Part shown: positions 35,768 through 45,228 of the stretch, in pieces
Layout: each line of letters opens with the position of its first letter
Position numbering within the stretch: the first letter of the stretch is position 1
Assembly: GCF_016908375.1 (NCBI RefSeq)
Contig: NZ_JAFBDS010000005.1
Span: forward strand, 186,001 to 250,000
Direction: 5' to 3'
Length of the DNA stretch: 64,000 nucleotides
Source: Amphibacillus cookii
Lineage (GTDB): Bacteria > Bacillota > Bacilli > Bacillales > Amphibacillaceae
Notes under the pieces: generated by a model
Database searches by the model: none
Seen by the model: the letters and a program-made list of their open reading frames with translations, nothing else
Told to the model about the DNA's origin: nothing
Position numbers and translations under genes: made by a program

Positions 35768-37456
35768 TTAATTCACTTCTCCACCCCATAATTCAAGTAT
35801 GTTTTGCGTCAACTTTGTCATCTCCTGATTTAATTTTTCTACATTAGCGGTTTCAAGTTCATCAAGCATCGCATCCCAAAGGTCATCAAAATCTTCCGGA
35901 TCTGCTAAAATCGCTTGGGTAATCCGCTGTTCAGTAATATCATCAGCACGTTGCTGGATAATCGCAATATCTGAACCTGCTGGGATCGAGAAATTATAAG
36001 CTGCGCCGTGATTAGACAGTTGTAAGTCATCTTGAGATGGGAACCAATCAATCCAAAGCTCCATATCATATTCTGCTAACACTTCTTTTTCCACATCAAG
36101 TTGATTTTCAATCACTTGTTCTCGTGTATTCACCGTAATCGATTGGCCATTGGAATCGACAGCTCCTGTTCCCCAATTCGGGAACGGATGTATATAGTAA
36201 CCGAAGCCAGTTTCTTTCGAAAAATTCCCGTCTGTATTCATGCGCTGGCGAACCTCTTCAAATAATACACGTTGCCCGTCAACTATTTCATAATGTTCAC
36301 CTTCAATTCCCCAATTCAATAAGATTTGTGCTTCTTCTGAAGCCATCCAATTCAAAAAGTCAAAAGCTAAGTCGGGCTGTTCACTCGTAGACGAAATCGC
36401 AATGCCCCATCCACTAGCAAAACCATAATCTTTTAAAGCTTGGTGAACATGATCTTCACTTAACGTTACTGGTAAGGGCGCATAAGTGCGTTCTTCCATA
36501 TCATCTTCTATTAATGCAAAACGTGCATCATTTATATTCCAATCTTGATCAGCAACGGCTAATACTCTTCCCGAAGAGATTTTAGAGATATAAGTATCCT
36601 GTGTATGGGTAAATGATTCAGGATCCAACAAGCCTTTTGCGTTCATACCATTGAGCCATTTAAAATAGTCGCGGTATTCTGGTTCTAAAAATTTGTAAAT
36701 CGTTTCACCAGTGTTGGTATCAACGGACCATTGGCCATCATCTGGAAAACCACCCGCAAACCCTGCTGGATTTCCAACTGTAATGAGCCAACGCCAATCA
36801 CTACCTTGCAACGATAATGGAATCGTCTCTTGTCCATTAATTTCTGGATACATCTCAGTATATTCTGTTAGGGCATCTTCAAATTCTTCTAGAGTGGTAA
36901 TATCTGGATAACCTAATTCACGCAGGACATCTAATTGAATTTGGAACGTACCTGATGTCTCTAACGGTTCATCGTGCACGCCAGCAGTTCCTACATTATA
37001 AATATTCGGATCATCAACTGAATTGCGTAAACGATCCAATTGGTCACCATACATCGCTTTTAAATGATCGCCTCGCTCTTCAATCATCTCATCGAGCTTA
37101 ATCACACCGCCAGCGTCAATTAACATCCCTATATCACCTTTAGCAAAAATTAGATCAGGATAATCACCACTCGCAATCATTAACGGAATGGTTTCATCAT
37201 TTCCACCGACTGGATAATCAATGTTTAAAATGACTCCCGTTGCTTCAGTAATTTTTTGTGCAACAGGGTCATCAAACGATTTATCTTCACCATCTTCATT
37301 ATAAAAAGTGAGTGTCACCGGTTCGGCAGATGTCTCTTCAGTTGTTCCATCATCATCACCATCTGCATTGGTTTCTTCACTATCACCGCCACATCCCGCT
37401 AAGAAAAGGAGACCTGATACGAACAACAAGATAAAAATTGATAATGTCTTTTTCAT
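35768..37456 (-). CDS. Extracellular sugar-binding lipoprotein of second ABC importer
   Basis: This 562-residue lipoprotein has the lipobox LFLAGC (cysteine about residue 22), an acidic linker rich in Asp, Glu and Thr, and a family 1 solute-binding domain (VALTFYNEDGEDKSF-like start, later LMIASGDYPDLIFAKGDIG and AFDFLNWMASEEAQILLNWG). It is larger than the protein at 2300 and so probably binds a different or longer ligand. GGAGGG precedes the ATG. The gene follows two permease genes here and precedes the GH42, GH31 and GH35 genes, which suggests galactosylated or xylosylated oligosaccharides as ligand. Confidence 0.9.
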   Translation of the reverse strand: MKKTLSIFILLFVSGLLFLAGCGGDSEETNADGDDDGTTEETSAEPVTLTFYNEDGEDKSFDDPVAQKITEATGVILNIDYPVGGNDETIPLMIASGDYPDLIFAKGDIGMLIDAGGVIKLDEMIEERGDHLKAMYGDQLDRLRNSVDDPNIYNVGTAGVHDEPLETSGTFQIQLDVLRELGYPDITTLEEFEDALTEYTEMYPEINGQETIPLSLQGSDWRWLITVGNPAGFAGGFPDDGQWSVDTNTGETIYKFLEPEYRDYFKWLNGMNAKGLLDPESFTHTQDTYISKISSGRVLAVADQDWNINDARFALIEDDMEERTYAPLPVTLSEDHVHQALKDYGFASGWGIAISSTSEQPDLAFDFLNWMASEEAQILLNWGIEGEHYEIVDGQRVLFEEVRQRMNTDGNFSKETGFGYYIHPFPNWGTGAVDSNGQSITVNTREQVIENQLDVEKEVLAEYDMELWIDWFPSQDDLQLSNHGAAYNFSIPAGSDIAIIQQRADDITEQRITQAILADPEDFDDLWDAMLDELETANVEKLNQEMTKLTQNILELWGGEVN

Positions 37457-37505
37457 AGTTACCCTCCATTTTTTAAATGCTTATTTATATTAACTTTCAT
37501 TAATA

Positions 37506-38390
37506 TCATGTTTTTACTGCACCTAGCGTTAATCCCGTTACAAAATAGCGTTGTAAAAATGGATAGACAAGTAAAATCGGTACCGTTGCTATAATGGTAA
37601 TTGCCATCTGAATCGACTGAGGATTGGTTTGACCAGCAATAATCTCTGCATTAGCTGATGTTACATCACCGCTTTGAATATTCGTGTTATCAAGTATTTT
37701 CATTAATTCAAACTGTAACGTTGATAAATTTGCATTCCCACGCGCGTATAAATACGTATCAAACCAGCTATTCCATTGTTGAACCGCTAAGAATAATGAA
37801 ATCGTTGCAACAACAGGTAAGCTTAATGGAATAATTATTTTCCAAAAAATTGTAAAATCATTAGCGCCATCCATTTTTGCCGATTCTGTTAATGCAATCG
37901 GAATGCCATCCATAAACGATCGAATCACAATGACGTTAAAAGCCGATAATAACAGTGGCAAAATGTAAACTAAGAAGTTATTCATTAAACCTAATTCACG
38001 AATCAACATATATTCAGGTATCAAGCCACCACTAACAAACATGGTAATGACAAGAATGATACTAATCGGGACATTAAAAATAAAATCTCGCCGACTTAAG
38101 GTATACGCTAACATGGTACTCGCAATGATACCTGTTACCGTTCCAACGACTGTTCTCAATACTGACATACCAAAGGCTGACCATAAATTATTCCTTCCAC
38201 CGAATATCTCTTGATAGTTGGCCCATGTAAATTGGCGCGGATAGATGTGAAGCCCGCCTCTTGCTGTATCTGTCGCATCATTAAGAGAAATAGCCAAAAT
38301 ATTCAAAAACGGGTACAGCGTCACAATAATGATACCGATCATTAAAATGAGTAAAACAATATCAAAAACCGTTATCCGGCGTTTTTTCAT
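37506..38390 (-). CDS. Carbohydrate ABC permease, LplC/YtcP type (second system)
   Basis: This 294-residue permease has six hydrophobic segments and an EAA loop AKMDGANDFTIFWKIIIPLS (about 182-201). The C-terminus FLQRYFVTGLTLGAVKT is typical of the LplC group. It is the partner of the LplB-type gene 41 bases upstream. Again no ATPase gene accompanies the system, so a shared MsmX-like ATPase is inferred. A GGGGAG ribosome-binding site lies upstream. Confidence 0.9.
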   Translation of the reverse strand: MKKRRITVFDIVLLILMIGIIIVTLYPFLNILAISLNDATDTARGGLHIYPRQFTWANYQEIFGGRNNLWSAFGMSVLRTVVGTVTGIIASTMLAYTLSRRDFIFNVPISIILVITMFVSGGLIPEYMLIRELGLMNNFLVYILPLLLSAFNVIVIRSFMDGIPIALTESAKMDGANDFTIFWKIIIPLSLPVVATISLFLAVQQWNSWFDTYLYARGNANLSTLQFELMKILDNTNIQSGDVTSANAEIIAGQTNPQSIQMAITIIATVPILLVYPFLQRYFVTGLTLGAVKT

Positions 38391-38430
38391 GGTAGTACTC
38401 CCCTCTCAAAAACCTCTGTCTAAAATATAA

Positions 38431-39444
38431 TTAAAACACCCGACCTTCTCCTACCTTTTTAGCTACACTATTTGCAATTACTATAAGAATAACGCTAATA
38501 ACAGATTTAAAAATACCAATCGCGGTCCCAAATGAATAGCGGAACATCCCAATACCGTAATTTAAAGCATATAGGTCAATAACGAGCGCACGTTCACTAA
38601 CAATGTTGTTTCCTAATAACATCTGTTTCTCAAATCCAATATTAATTAAGTTACCAATATTAAGAATCAGTAGCACGATAATAACAGGTCGGATACTCGG
38701 CAAAGTGATATGCCACATCTGCCGCCATCTTGATGCACCATCCACTTTAGCTGCCTCATAAAGTTGCGGATCGGTACCAGCCATAGCTGCAAAGTAAATA
38801 ATCGCATTCCAGCCCGTTGATTTCCATACTTCAGCAGCCGTTACCACACCCCAAAACATTCCTGGTCTTGCCATAAAATTAATGGGTGAATCAACTAATC
38901 CGATTGAAGTTAACAGGTTATTAACAGGACCACTTATTGATAACATGGTTGTGACAATATTTGCTACAATCACCCAAGAAACAAAGTGGGGTAGATAAGA
39001 GACCGTTTGCGTTAACTTTTTAAATTTGGTGAATCGCATTTCATTTAACAATAAGGCAAAGGTAATAGCCGCTAGCGTACCGAAGACTAATCCTAAAATC
39101 CCCATTCCGATTGTATTTTCTAATGCACGATAAAAAGTAGGCTCATTAAATAAATCTCTAAAGTGCTTTAGACCAACCCAGCTTTGTTCAAAGAAGCTAT
39201 TCTGTGGTTGATAATCTTGAAATGCCATTGTCCAGCCAAAAACAGGTAAATAACGAAAGACGATTAACCAAATAACAAATGGTAATGACATAAGAAGAAG
39301 TGCTTTTTGATTCTTTAACCGCTGCCAACCATTCTTCTCACCAGGCGATCGTTTAGGCTGCTTTCCCTTCTTTCCAGCTTGATTAATCGTTGGCGCAACA
39401 GGCATATTCGATTGCGGGGTAACTGGTGATAAGTTTTTGCTCAT
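38431..39444 (-). CDS. Carbohydrate ABC permease, LplB/YteP type (second system)
   Basis: This protein of 337 residues has an N-terminal cytoplasmic extension rich in Lys, Gln and Pro before six membrane segments. The EAA loop is YEAAKVDGASRWRQMWHI near residues 230-247. The frame extends to a TTG at 39471, but AAGGGAGAG lies seven bases before the ATG at 39444, which I take as the start. It is the first gene of the operon that continues through the binding protein, GH42, GH31 and GH35. The promoter region at 39505-39526 contains a cre box. Confidence 0.9.
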   Translation of the reverse strand: MSKNLSPVTPQSNMPVAPTINQAGKKGKQPKRSPGEKNGWQRLKNQKALLLMSLPFVIWLIVFRYLPVFGWTMAFQDYQPQNSFFEQSWVGLKHFRDLFNEPTFYRALENTIGMGILGLVFGTLAAITFALLLNEMRFTKFKKLTQTVSYLPHFVSWVIVANIVTTMLSISGPVNNLLTSIGLVDSPINFMARPGMFWGVVTAAEVWKSTGWNAIIYFAAMAGTDPQLYEAAKVDGASRWRQMWHITLPSIRPVIIVLLILNIGNLINIGFEKQMLLGNNIVSERALVIDLYALNYGIGMFRYSFGTAIGIFKSVISVILIVIANSVAKKVGEGRVF

Positions 39445-39504
39445 TTTTTCTCTCTCCCTTGCTTTATCCAAATTGCCTTTCTATCTCTAAGCTTTGTTAT
39501 ATTT

Positions 39505-39526
39505 ATTATATAAGTAAACGCTTACA
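39505..39526 (-). promoter_or_regulatory. cre box and -10 element of the second importer operon
   Basis: On the minus strand, TGTAAGCGTTTACT (39513-39526) matches the cre consensus at 13 of 14. TATAAT (39505-39510) follows directly and is a good -10. No strong -35 is visible, so the promoter may need an activator such as a YesN-type regulator, with CcpA repressing. Confidence 0.65.
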
Positions 39527-39609
39527 ATGAATACATCACTATCTAGACATAAAAACCAGCAAAAAGAAGACGTCGTATATTTCCATAGTCACAGTCTCAT
39601 AGTCTACGG

Positions 39610-39769
39610 ATAAAACGAACCTTCAATCCGTGGGCGTTTCGTTCTTCTCCCACTGATTGGTAGTTGAGTGAATCACAACATTAGCGTCCGTTATCACCCT
39701 CTCAATCGATTTGCTCTACTCTCTTCTCTATTTTGAGGGGGGTGGTTTACGGATGGTTATCTGTGATAA
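39610..39769 (+). repeat. Dispersed hairpin-rich repeat, full copy B
   Basis: This 160 bp copy matches 16009-16163 closely along its full length, including both stems and the terminal TTATCTGTGATAA palindrome. It lies between the DUF4340 gene terminator and the promoter of the second importer operon. Confidence 0.8.
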
Positions 39770-39770
39770 C

Positions 39771-39801
39771 AAAAACACATCCAGCAAGGTAACCGGATGT
39801 G
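39771..39801 (-). terminator. Terminator after the DUF4340 gene
   Basis: A 7-bp stem (CACATCC / GGATGTG) with a 12-base loop is followed on the minus strand by TTTTTG. It lies 22 bases beyond the stop of the DUF4340 gene. Confidence 0.65.
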
Positions 39802-39822
39802 CTTCCGCTGAACACTGTATCG

Positions 39823-41136
39823 TTATTGAATAATATCCTTCATCGTATTTAGCATCGTATTCACGTCTTCTTTTTTGACAAGGAAATCACTTGTTCTATC
39901 AATAAAAGCAGTATAATGGTCTATATCATAGTCAACAAACTCTAGATAAATGTTTTTTTCACCTCTACTTGTTAAAAGTGTTGATTGAACAACAACCTCT
40001 GGTTCTTGATAACTTGGATCATCAACAATGCCTGCCACCGTTAATCCTGCCAATGCTTTATAGGCCTCTCGAATCAGCTTTTCATCGACCTGATTACCAT
40101 CTGCTTCAAACCGTAGCGCCTCTTGATCAAGGTGATCGATTGTAATCTGAATGTTATGATCTGCTGAAGTGATTGTCAATTCGCTGATCAGATCAAGTGC
40201 TAAGATTTTCACATATCCGTCATGATATGCCTGTGCAGGATGACTGAATGCGTCTAAAATATCTTTTGAAATAGTAAAGACTTGGTCAACTTGATCGCGT
40301 TTAGCATAATAACTTTCAGGCGTGGCAGGCTCACCAATCATTAGTCGGGAAGTGCCGGCGTCTCTAACAAAATCAATGGTAAAATCACTATCATCTAATC
40401 CATACGGAGAAAAATCGGACACCTGTTCTGCAACTAATTGATCCATCGCTAAGGCATGGATACTTTCAAGCAACGCTTCAATACGGGAATATCGAGCGTG
40501 GTGATGAAGCTGATAAGGTGCTTCAACAAACCAACCTGTAATATTTGCCCGTGTTTCCTCTTCTGGATATGGACTGTTTTTTGTTAAATGAATCGTTTCT
40601 GTACCATTATCAATGAAGACTTGTTCGACCTCTGTTGCTTCCCAACTAAAGATACTCGTGTCCAAAAAAGCGTCGGCATAGAAGGGAACAGCTTCGATCA
40701 ACGATCGTTCAACAATGTAGATCGCTTCACGCTGTCGATCTTCAACATAATAACCAGATTCGTCCTGATTGAGTGAGCCAATCATTAATCGATGGTCTTC
40801 ACCATTTTGATAATTTAAACGTATGCTCAATTGTGGCGTATTCAATCCGGTTTCTCGCCTTTTCAAATCAACTTCTTCCCCAATCCAGTTTGCTAAACGG
40901 TCAATCGCTTTATTAACTTGATCTTGGTTCGTTTCCTCTAACCGACCTTGTACAATCCACTTTTGATTAATCCACTCAATTTCAAAGCCTTGCTCCCCTT
41001 GAACAATGAAGCTTGTCACGATATCTTCTCCATTAATTATCTGGGACGAACGCGCATCATCGTTAAACAGAAAGATAAACAAGAACGTTAATGCAACAAT
41101 AGTTATCATTAGTTTTAGACGTGTGCTTTTCTTCAT
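39823..41136 (-). CDS. DUF4340 domain protein
   Basis: This 437-residue protein has one N-terminal membrane anchor (about 8-25) and a long outer domain of repeated beta/alpha units (for example IVQGEQGFEIEWINQKWIVQ and GDEHRLMIGSLNQDESGYYV-like segments) as in DUF4340 proteins. These are usually found beside gliding-type or ABC-2 transporters. Here it is the last gene of the GH95-YesM-YesN-DUF624 operon, which is unusual. It has no cysteine lipobox. A surface role linked to the sensor or uptake system is possible. I do not know its function. AGAGGTG precedes the ATG. Confidence 0.7.
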   Translation of the reverse strand: MKKSTRLKLMITIVALTFLFIFLFNDDARSSQIINGEDIVTSFIVQGEQGFEIEWINQKWIVQGRLEETNQDQVNKAIDRLANWIGEEVDLKRRETGLNTPQLSIRLNYQNGEDHRLMIGSLNQDESGYYVEDRQREAIYIVERSLIEAVPFYADAFLDTSIFSWEATEVEQVFIDNGTETIHLTKNSPYPEEETRANITGWFVEAPYQLHHHARYSRIEALLESIHALAMDQLVAEQVSDFSPYGLDDSDFTIDFVRDAGTSRLMIGEPATPESYYAKRDQVDQVFTISKDILDAFSHPAQAYHDGYVKILALDLISELTITSADHNIQITIDHLDQEALRFEADGNQVDEKLIREAYKALAGLTVAGIVDDPSYQEPEVVVQSTLLTSRGEKNIYLEFVDYDIDHYTAFIDRTSDFLVKKEDVNTMLNTMKDIIQ

Positions 41137-41152
41137 CGTTTAACACCTCTTT

Positions 41153-41824
41153 TTACTTATCGTTTCTTGAAAATTTCTGCTCAAGTTGGTTAAACACGGT
41201 TTGCATATTGTACATCATGAAGAAACCAATTAAACTCATTAAAAACAACACCGCTACCCCGGGATAAGCATAAAAGATAATACCAAATGCGGCGATGGTT
41301 GATAGATTTAATAAAGTTGTCTTTAAATATTTGAAAATTGCATAGGTTGAAACAACCAAAAGATTCTTTAGCTTCACTTCAAATTTCGTCAAAATAGGAA
41401 AAGTGTAACACATTAACACTAAACAAGCCGCCATAAATATTAAGAAGATAGGTGCTAACATTGGCATATGGAGATTAGCATAATGGATATCAATAATCAA
41501 AATAACGATAATCGTCCATTGAATAAACCAATATTTAAACGATAATTTAAAATTCTGGCTAAAAAATCGCCAAAAATCCTTGGTCGGCTCAATTATTTTT
41601 TCATTGACTAGCTTATCCATTGTTTTTAATAAAGCAGCAAATCCAGGACCAAATGGTATTAAAGCAAGATAATAAAGTAAAATATTTTGAATCGTAAACT
41701 CCGCGAGATAAAAAATAATCACAAACGGACTCATTAATAACATAAAGTGAAAATTGGTAACAAAAAATGCATAAATATAATTTACCATGCGATAAAGCGG
41801 ACGATCGATTATTGTTTTACTCAT
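41153..41824 (-). CDS. DUF624 membrane protein (second YesL-like)
   Basis: This 223-residue polytopic protein has five hydrophobic segments and the DUF624-type stretch LALIPFGPGFAALLKTMDKL at about residues 53-72. It is diverged from the copy at 6924 but lies in the same kind of context, between a YesN regulator and other sugar genes. Function is not established for the family. Its stop is 16 bases before the DUF4340 start. Confidence 0.75.
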   Translation of the reverse strand: MSKTIIDRPLYRMVNYIYAFFVTNFHFMLLMSPFVIIFYLAEFTIQNILLYYLALIPFGPGFAALLKTMDKLVNEKIIEPTKDFWRFFSQNFKLSFKYWFIQWTIIVILIIDIHYANLHMPMLAPIFLIFMAACLVLMCYTFPILTKFEVKLKNLLVVSTYAIFKYLKTTLLNLSTIAAFGIIFYAYPGVAVLFLMSLIGFFMMYNMQTVFNQLEQKFSRNDK

Positions 41825-41844
41825 TTTTCCCCTACTCTCATCCT

Positions 41845-43356
41845 TTAAGTATGTTGTGCTTGCATTTTCTTTTGATATTCTTTCGGGCTCATCCCAACAT
41901 ATTTTTTAAATTTTTTATAGAAATAATCCATATTACTGTAACCGACTAACTCTGAAACCTTATAGACTTTATAAGGTTTATTAGAAAGAATCTGTTTCGC
42001 TTTTTCGATTCGAATCCGTTCTAAATAAGCATGGAAATACTCACCTGTATGCTTTTTAAACTTCTTGCCTAAATAAGAACTGTTATAATTAAACAGATCA
42101 GCTAATACTTTCAAGCTTAGATCTTGATGATAATATTGATCAACATAATTTGTGATTTTTTCAATGTTGTTTTCAGGTGTAATGACAAACCCATTGATCT
42201 GTTTCGTGATCGCCCACCATTCTTTATTCAGACGATCGATCAATGCTTCCAGATTATATGAATGATATATCATAACCAACCACTCTTGCTTATTAGGCAT
42301 AACCACTTCAGGATATTGCTTGCTAATCATCTGTGATATCAAAAGAACGCACTCGATCATTTCTGCTTGCACTCTAGCTTTATCAAGTGCACAAGCTTGA
42401 AAATAGTTGATGACCAATTGCGATTGTATCTTTAATGCCTGATAATCTTTGAACTCAAGGGCTTGAATAAGCTTTGCACCAATCTGTTCACTGTTAAATG
42501 TTTGAGCCGTTTGTTGTTGTTCTAGTGGGTATTTAAATATTTGATCACTATTAAAACTATATGATCGACTTTGTAAATCGCTAATTTGCTCAATTGCTTT
42601 AGGCGTCTCTGCTAAACTTTGATAGCGCGCTGATAAACAAACCAACATTAGTGAATTCAGTTCACGTTTAAAGTCATAGCAAAGCTGATTGATTTCGCTC
42701 TCAATGACTTCATCTAACAGCTCGCTATAAAGCAAGTACATTATCTCATCTTTAATAATTACCTTGGTAAAGTGATAGTGATTTGTTGCTAGCCGCTCCT
42801 TTAGAGACACCCAATCAATATTTTCTTTAAATGAGATACCCGCTAATCGGAAAGGACCCTGTTGATGCTCGATATAAGAAAACCTACCCCAATCTTCAAT
42901 TCGCCCGTCCATAACAGCCTTCCACGCCTCTTCTTCAGATAAATGATGATAAGCGGTTAACTGTGACGATACTTTGCGTTCATCTGCAATAATTGCTTTT
43001 ATTTCAACTAAAATCTCAATTAACTCTTGCTCATCAATCGGCTTTAACAAATAAGAATGAATCCCTAACTTAATCGATTCCCGCGCATAATTAAAACTTG
43101 AGTACCCAGAAAGTATGACAAACTTCGCATCACATCCCGCTTGTTTAGCTTGTTTGATAAATTCCATACCTGACGTGCCAGGCATACGGATATCAACAAA
43201 GATAAGATCTGGTTTTGTCGCATCAATTAATTGCATACCATCGCGTGCATTTTCACCGTCACCAGCGACAGTAAAACCGTAATCTTCCCATTTAATTACA
43301 TGCTTCATTCCTTCACGAATAATTGGCTCATCATCTATTAATATCACTTTATACAT
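41845..43356 (-). CDS. AraC-type response regulator, YesN type (second pair)
   Basis: This 503-residue regulator has an N-terminal receiver (VILIDDEPIIREGMKHVIKW; phospho-aspartate in LIFVDIRMPGTSGMEFI; lysine in YLLKPIDEQ), a linker of about 260 residues and a C-terminal AraC HTH pair (VLADLFNYNSSYLGKKFKKH and SELVGYSNMDYFYKKFKKYV). It is encoded 40 bases downstream of its kinase. It probably activates the GH95 operon or the importer operon that starts at 39444. GGAAGGGAGAGG precedes the ATG. Confidence 0.92.
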   Translation of the reverse strand: MYKVILIDDEPIIREGMKHVIKWEDYGFTVAGDGENARDGMQLIDATKPDLIFVDIRMPGTSGMEFIKQAKQAGCDAKFVILSGYSSFNYARESIKLGIHSYLLKPIDEQELIEILVEIKAIIADERKVSSQLTAYHHLSEEEAWKAVMDGRIEDWGRFSYIEHQQGPFRLAGISFKENIDWVSLKERLATNHYHFTKVIIKDEIMYLLYSELLDEVIESEINQLCYDFKRELNSLMLVCLSARYQSLAETPKAIEQISDLQSRSYSFNSDQIFKYPLEQQQTAQTFNSEQIGAKLIQALEFKDYQALKIQSQLVINYFQACALDKARVQAEMIECVLLISQMISKQYPEVVMPNKQEWLVMIYHSYNLEALIDRLNKEWWAITKQINGFVITPENNIEKITNYVDQYYHQDLSLKVLADLFNYNSSYLGKKFKKHTGEYFHAYLERIRIEKAKQILSNKPYKVYKVSELVGYSNMDYFYKKFKKYVGMSPKEYQKKMQAQHT

Positions 43357-43396
43357 ATGCCTCTCCCTTCCTTAAAAGCTATTTACTACGATAAGC

Positions 43397-45169
43397 TTAC
43401 TCCACAATCGGTAAGAAGAGTGTCACCGTTGTTCCATAACTGATTTGGCTAAAAATCGTTAAACCATAAGTTTTTCCGTAATATAATTGAATACGTTGAT
43501 GAACATTCCTGACACCGATATGTCTACCATCGTCGTCACCTTCATCAAGGCTATTCCTTAGCTTAACTAAACACGCATCCGTCATCCCCACTCCATTATC
43601 TTTTACAACGATTTTTAAATACTCTTGTTCCTTAAAAGCAATAATCTCCAAATCTCCCATGCTTTCTTTCGGCTCTAATCCATGAATAATTGCATTTTCA
43701 ATTAGCGGTTGAATTAATAAAGGGAAAATTTCGCACTTTGCCACCTGCTCATCTATATCAATAGAATAAGTGAATTTATTTCCAAATCGCATCACTTGAA
43801 TTTCCAAATACGTAGAAATGATATTTATTTCATCTGATAATGAAATGGGACGATCTGTACGTTCCAGCGCAAATCGCATCATCTTACTCAATTTTTGAAT
43901 TAAAACAGCTACCTCTTTATCTTTATTGACAATCGCCTTCATCCGAATCATTTCTAATGTATTGTATAAAAAGTGTGGATTAATTTGACTTGAGAGCATT
44001 TTAAATTCAGACTCTTTTTGCTGACGACGCCATCGTTCCTCTTTTATTTTATGGACATAAACCTCATCAATGAGTTTTTGGATACTTTGTGACGTTCGAT
44101 ATAATTCATCATATGCTTCTCCAATTTCGTCCTTGCCAGCAATAGCAGGCTTAATATTAAATGTGCCGTGGGCCACTTTTGCCATTGCTAACTTTAACGT
44201 TTTGATTCGTGAATGAAAAATTTTTATGAATATTTGAAAGGCAACAATTGAAATCGCGAGTGCGCCAAACATCATCCAATAACCTCGATTAAAGATTCGA
44301 TTCGGTTCTTCCATTAAACTTTCCACTGGGATGATCGTCGCAATTTGGAACTCATTAACGAGTGCCTTATTTGGTTTTAAACGATGAAGGTTTACTTTAA
44401 CATCTTCTCCATGATAATGATGATCAAACAAGATATTATCCGGCTCATCTTGTTCAGGAACAGCAGAAATAAAGCCTGGATACCGGTACATTAAATTATC
44501 ATCTCGGTTATAAACAATTTCTTGTTCGTCAAGAATGATGAAGACATCATGAACCTGACTATCAACCATCTCTGTTAATTTATCTGTCGATAAGTAGATT
44601 GCTAGTACACCTAACAATTGATTTTCTTGATCATATACAGAGCGCGTTAAAGTAAGGAAGCGTTCATTTGTCCAATGTTCATGCTTAACCATCCATGTAA
44701 TTCTGCCTTGACTAGCAACGGCTTGTTGGTACCATTCTTCTTCAGTAAGCTCCTTACTCGCATGGATAAAATGAGAGTTGGTGATCATTGGACGCTTCAT
44801 ATAAAATTGAATATTATCAATTTCATCATAGTATTTAATGTAATCTTCAACGATCGGATATCTTGAATAAGCATTGTACATGTCTAATGTATTTTCATAG
44901 TCTGTATTTAATAAATCATCCATATCACGGCTCAAATAAATCAAATCAGAAATATGGGTGATTCGATTTAATACGTTCTCCAATTGAATTCCCATTTTAT
45001 CTAGATTGGATTCCGTTTCAAAAATAGCATTATTCAACATGACATCACGCATAGCTAAATTCAAGTAGGCACCAACAAATATTAATGGAATAGCTGTGAC
45101 AAGCAGGTAAATCCCCATTAGTTTATAGCTAATCTTTGAATCTAATATTTTTCGCCAAAGCCACCTCAT
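43397..45169 (-). CDS. Sensor histidine kinase, YesM type (second pair)
   Basis: This 590-residue kinase has two membrane segments (about 15-35 and 294-312) enclosing an extracellular sensor of roughly 255 residues, HAMP, and a His_kinase domain with SQINPHFLYNTLEMIRMKA (about 394-412). ATP-binding motifs are LIQPLIENAIIHGLEPK and VVKDNGVGM. It differs in its sensor from the kinase at 17432, so it should recognise another ligand. GAGGAG precedes the ATG. It lies 60 bases after the GH95 gene and is probably co-transcribed with it. Confidence 0.92.
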   Translation of the reverse strand: MRWLWRKILDSKISYKLMGIYLLVTAIPLIFVGAYLNLAMRDVMLNNAIFETESNLDKMGIQLENVLNRITHISDLIYLSRDMDDLLNTDYENTLDMYNAYSRYPIVEDYIKYYDEIDNIQFYMKRPMITNSHFIHASKELTEEEWYQQAVASQGRITWMVKHEHWTNERFLTLTRSVYDQENQLLGVLAIYLSTDKLTEMVDSQVHDVFIILDEQEIVYNRDDNLMYRYPGFISAVPEQDEPDNILFDHHYHGEDVKVNLHRLKPNKALVNEFQIATIIPVESLMEEPNRIFNRGYWMMFGALAISIVAFQIFIKIFHSRIKTLKLAMAKVAHGTFNIKPAIAGKDEIGEAYDELYRTSQSIQKLIDEVYVHKIKEERWRRQQKESEFKMLSSQINPHFLYNTLEMIRMKAIVNKDKEVAVLIQKLSKMMRFALERTDRPISLSDEINIISTYLEIQVMRFGNKFTYSIDIDEQVAKCEIFPLLIQPLIENAIIHGLEPKESMGDLEIIAFKEQEYLKIVVKDNGVGMTDACLVKLRNSLDEGDDDGRHIGVRNVHQRIQLYYGKTYGLTIFSQISYGTTVTLFLPIVE

Positions 45170-45228
45170 GTTGCTTACAACTCCTCATTATTTAGACAAA
45201 CACAGATGAATTCTTTATGCCATTCCAC

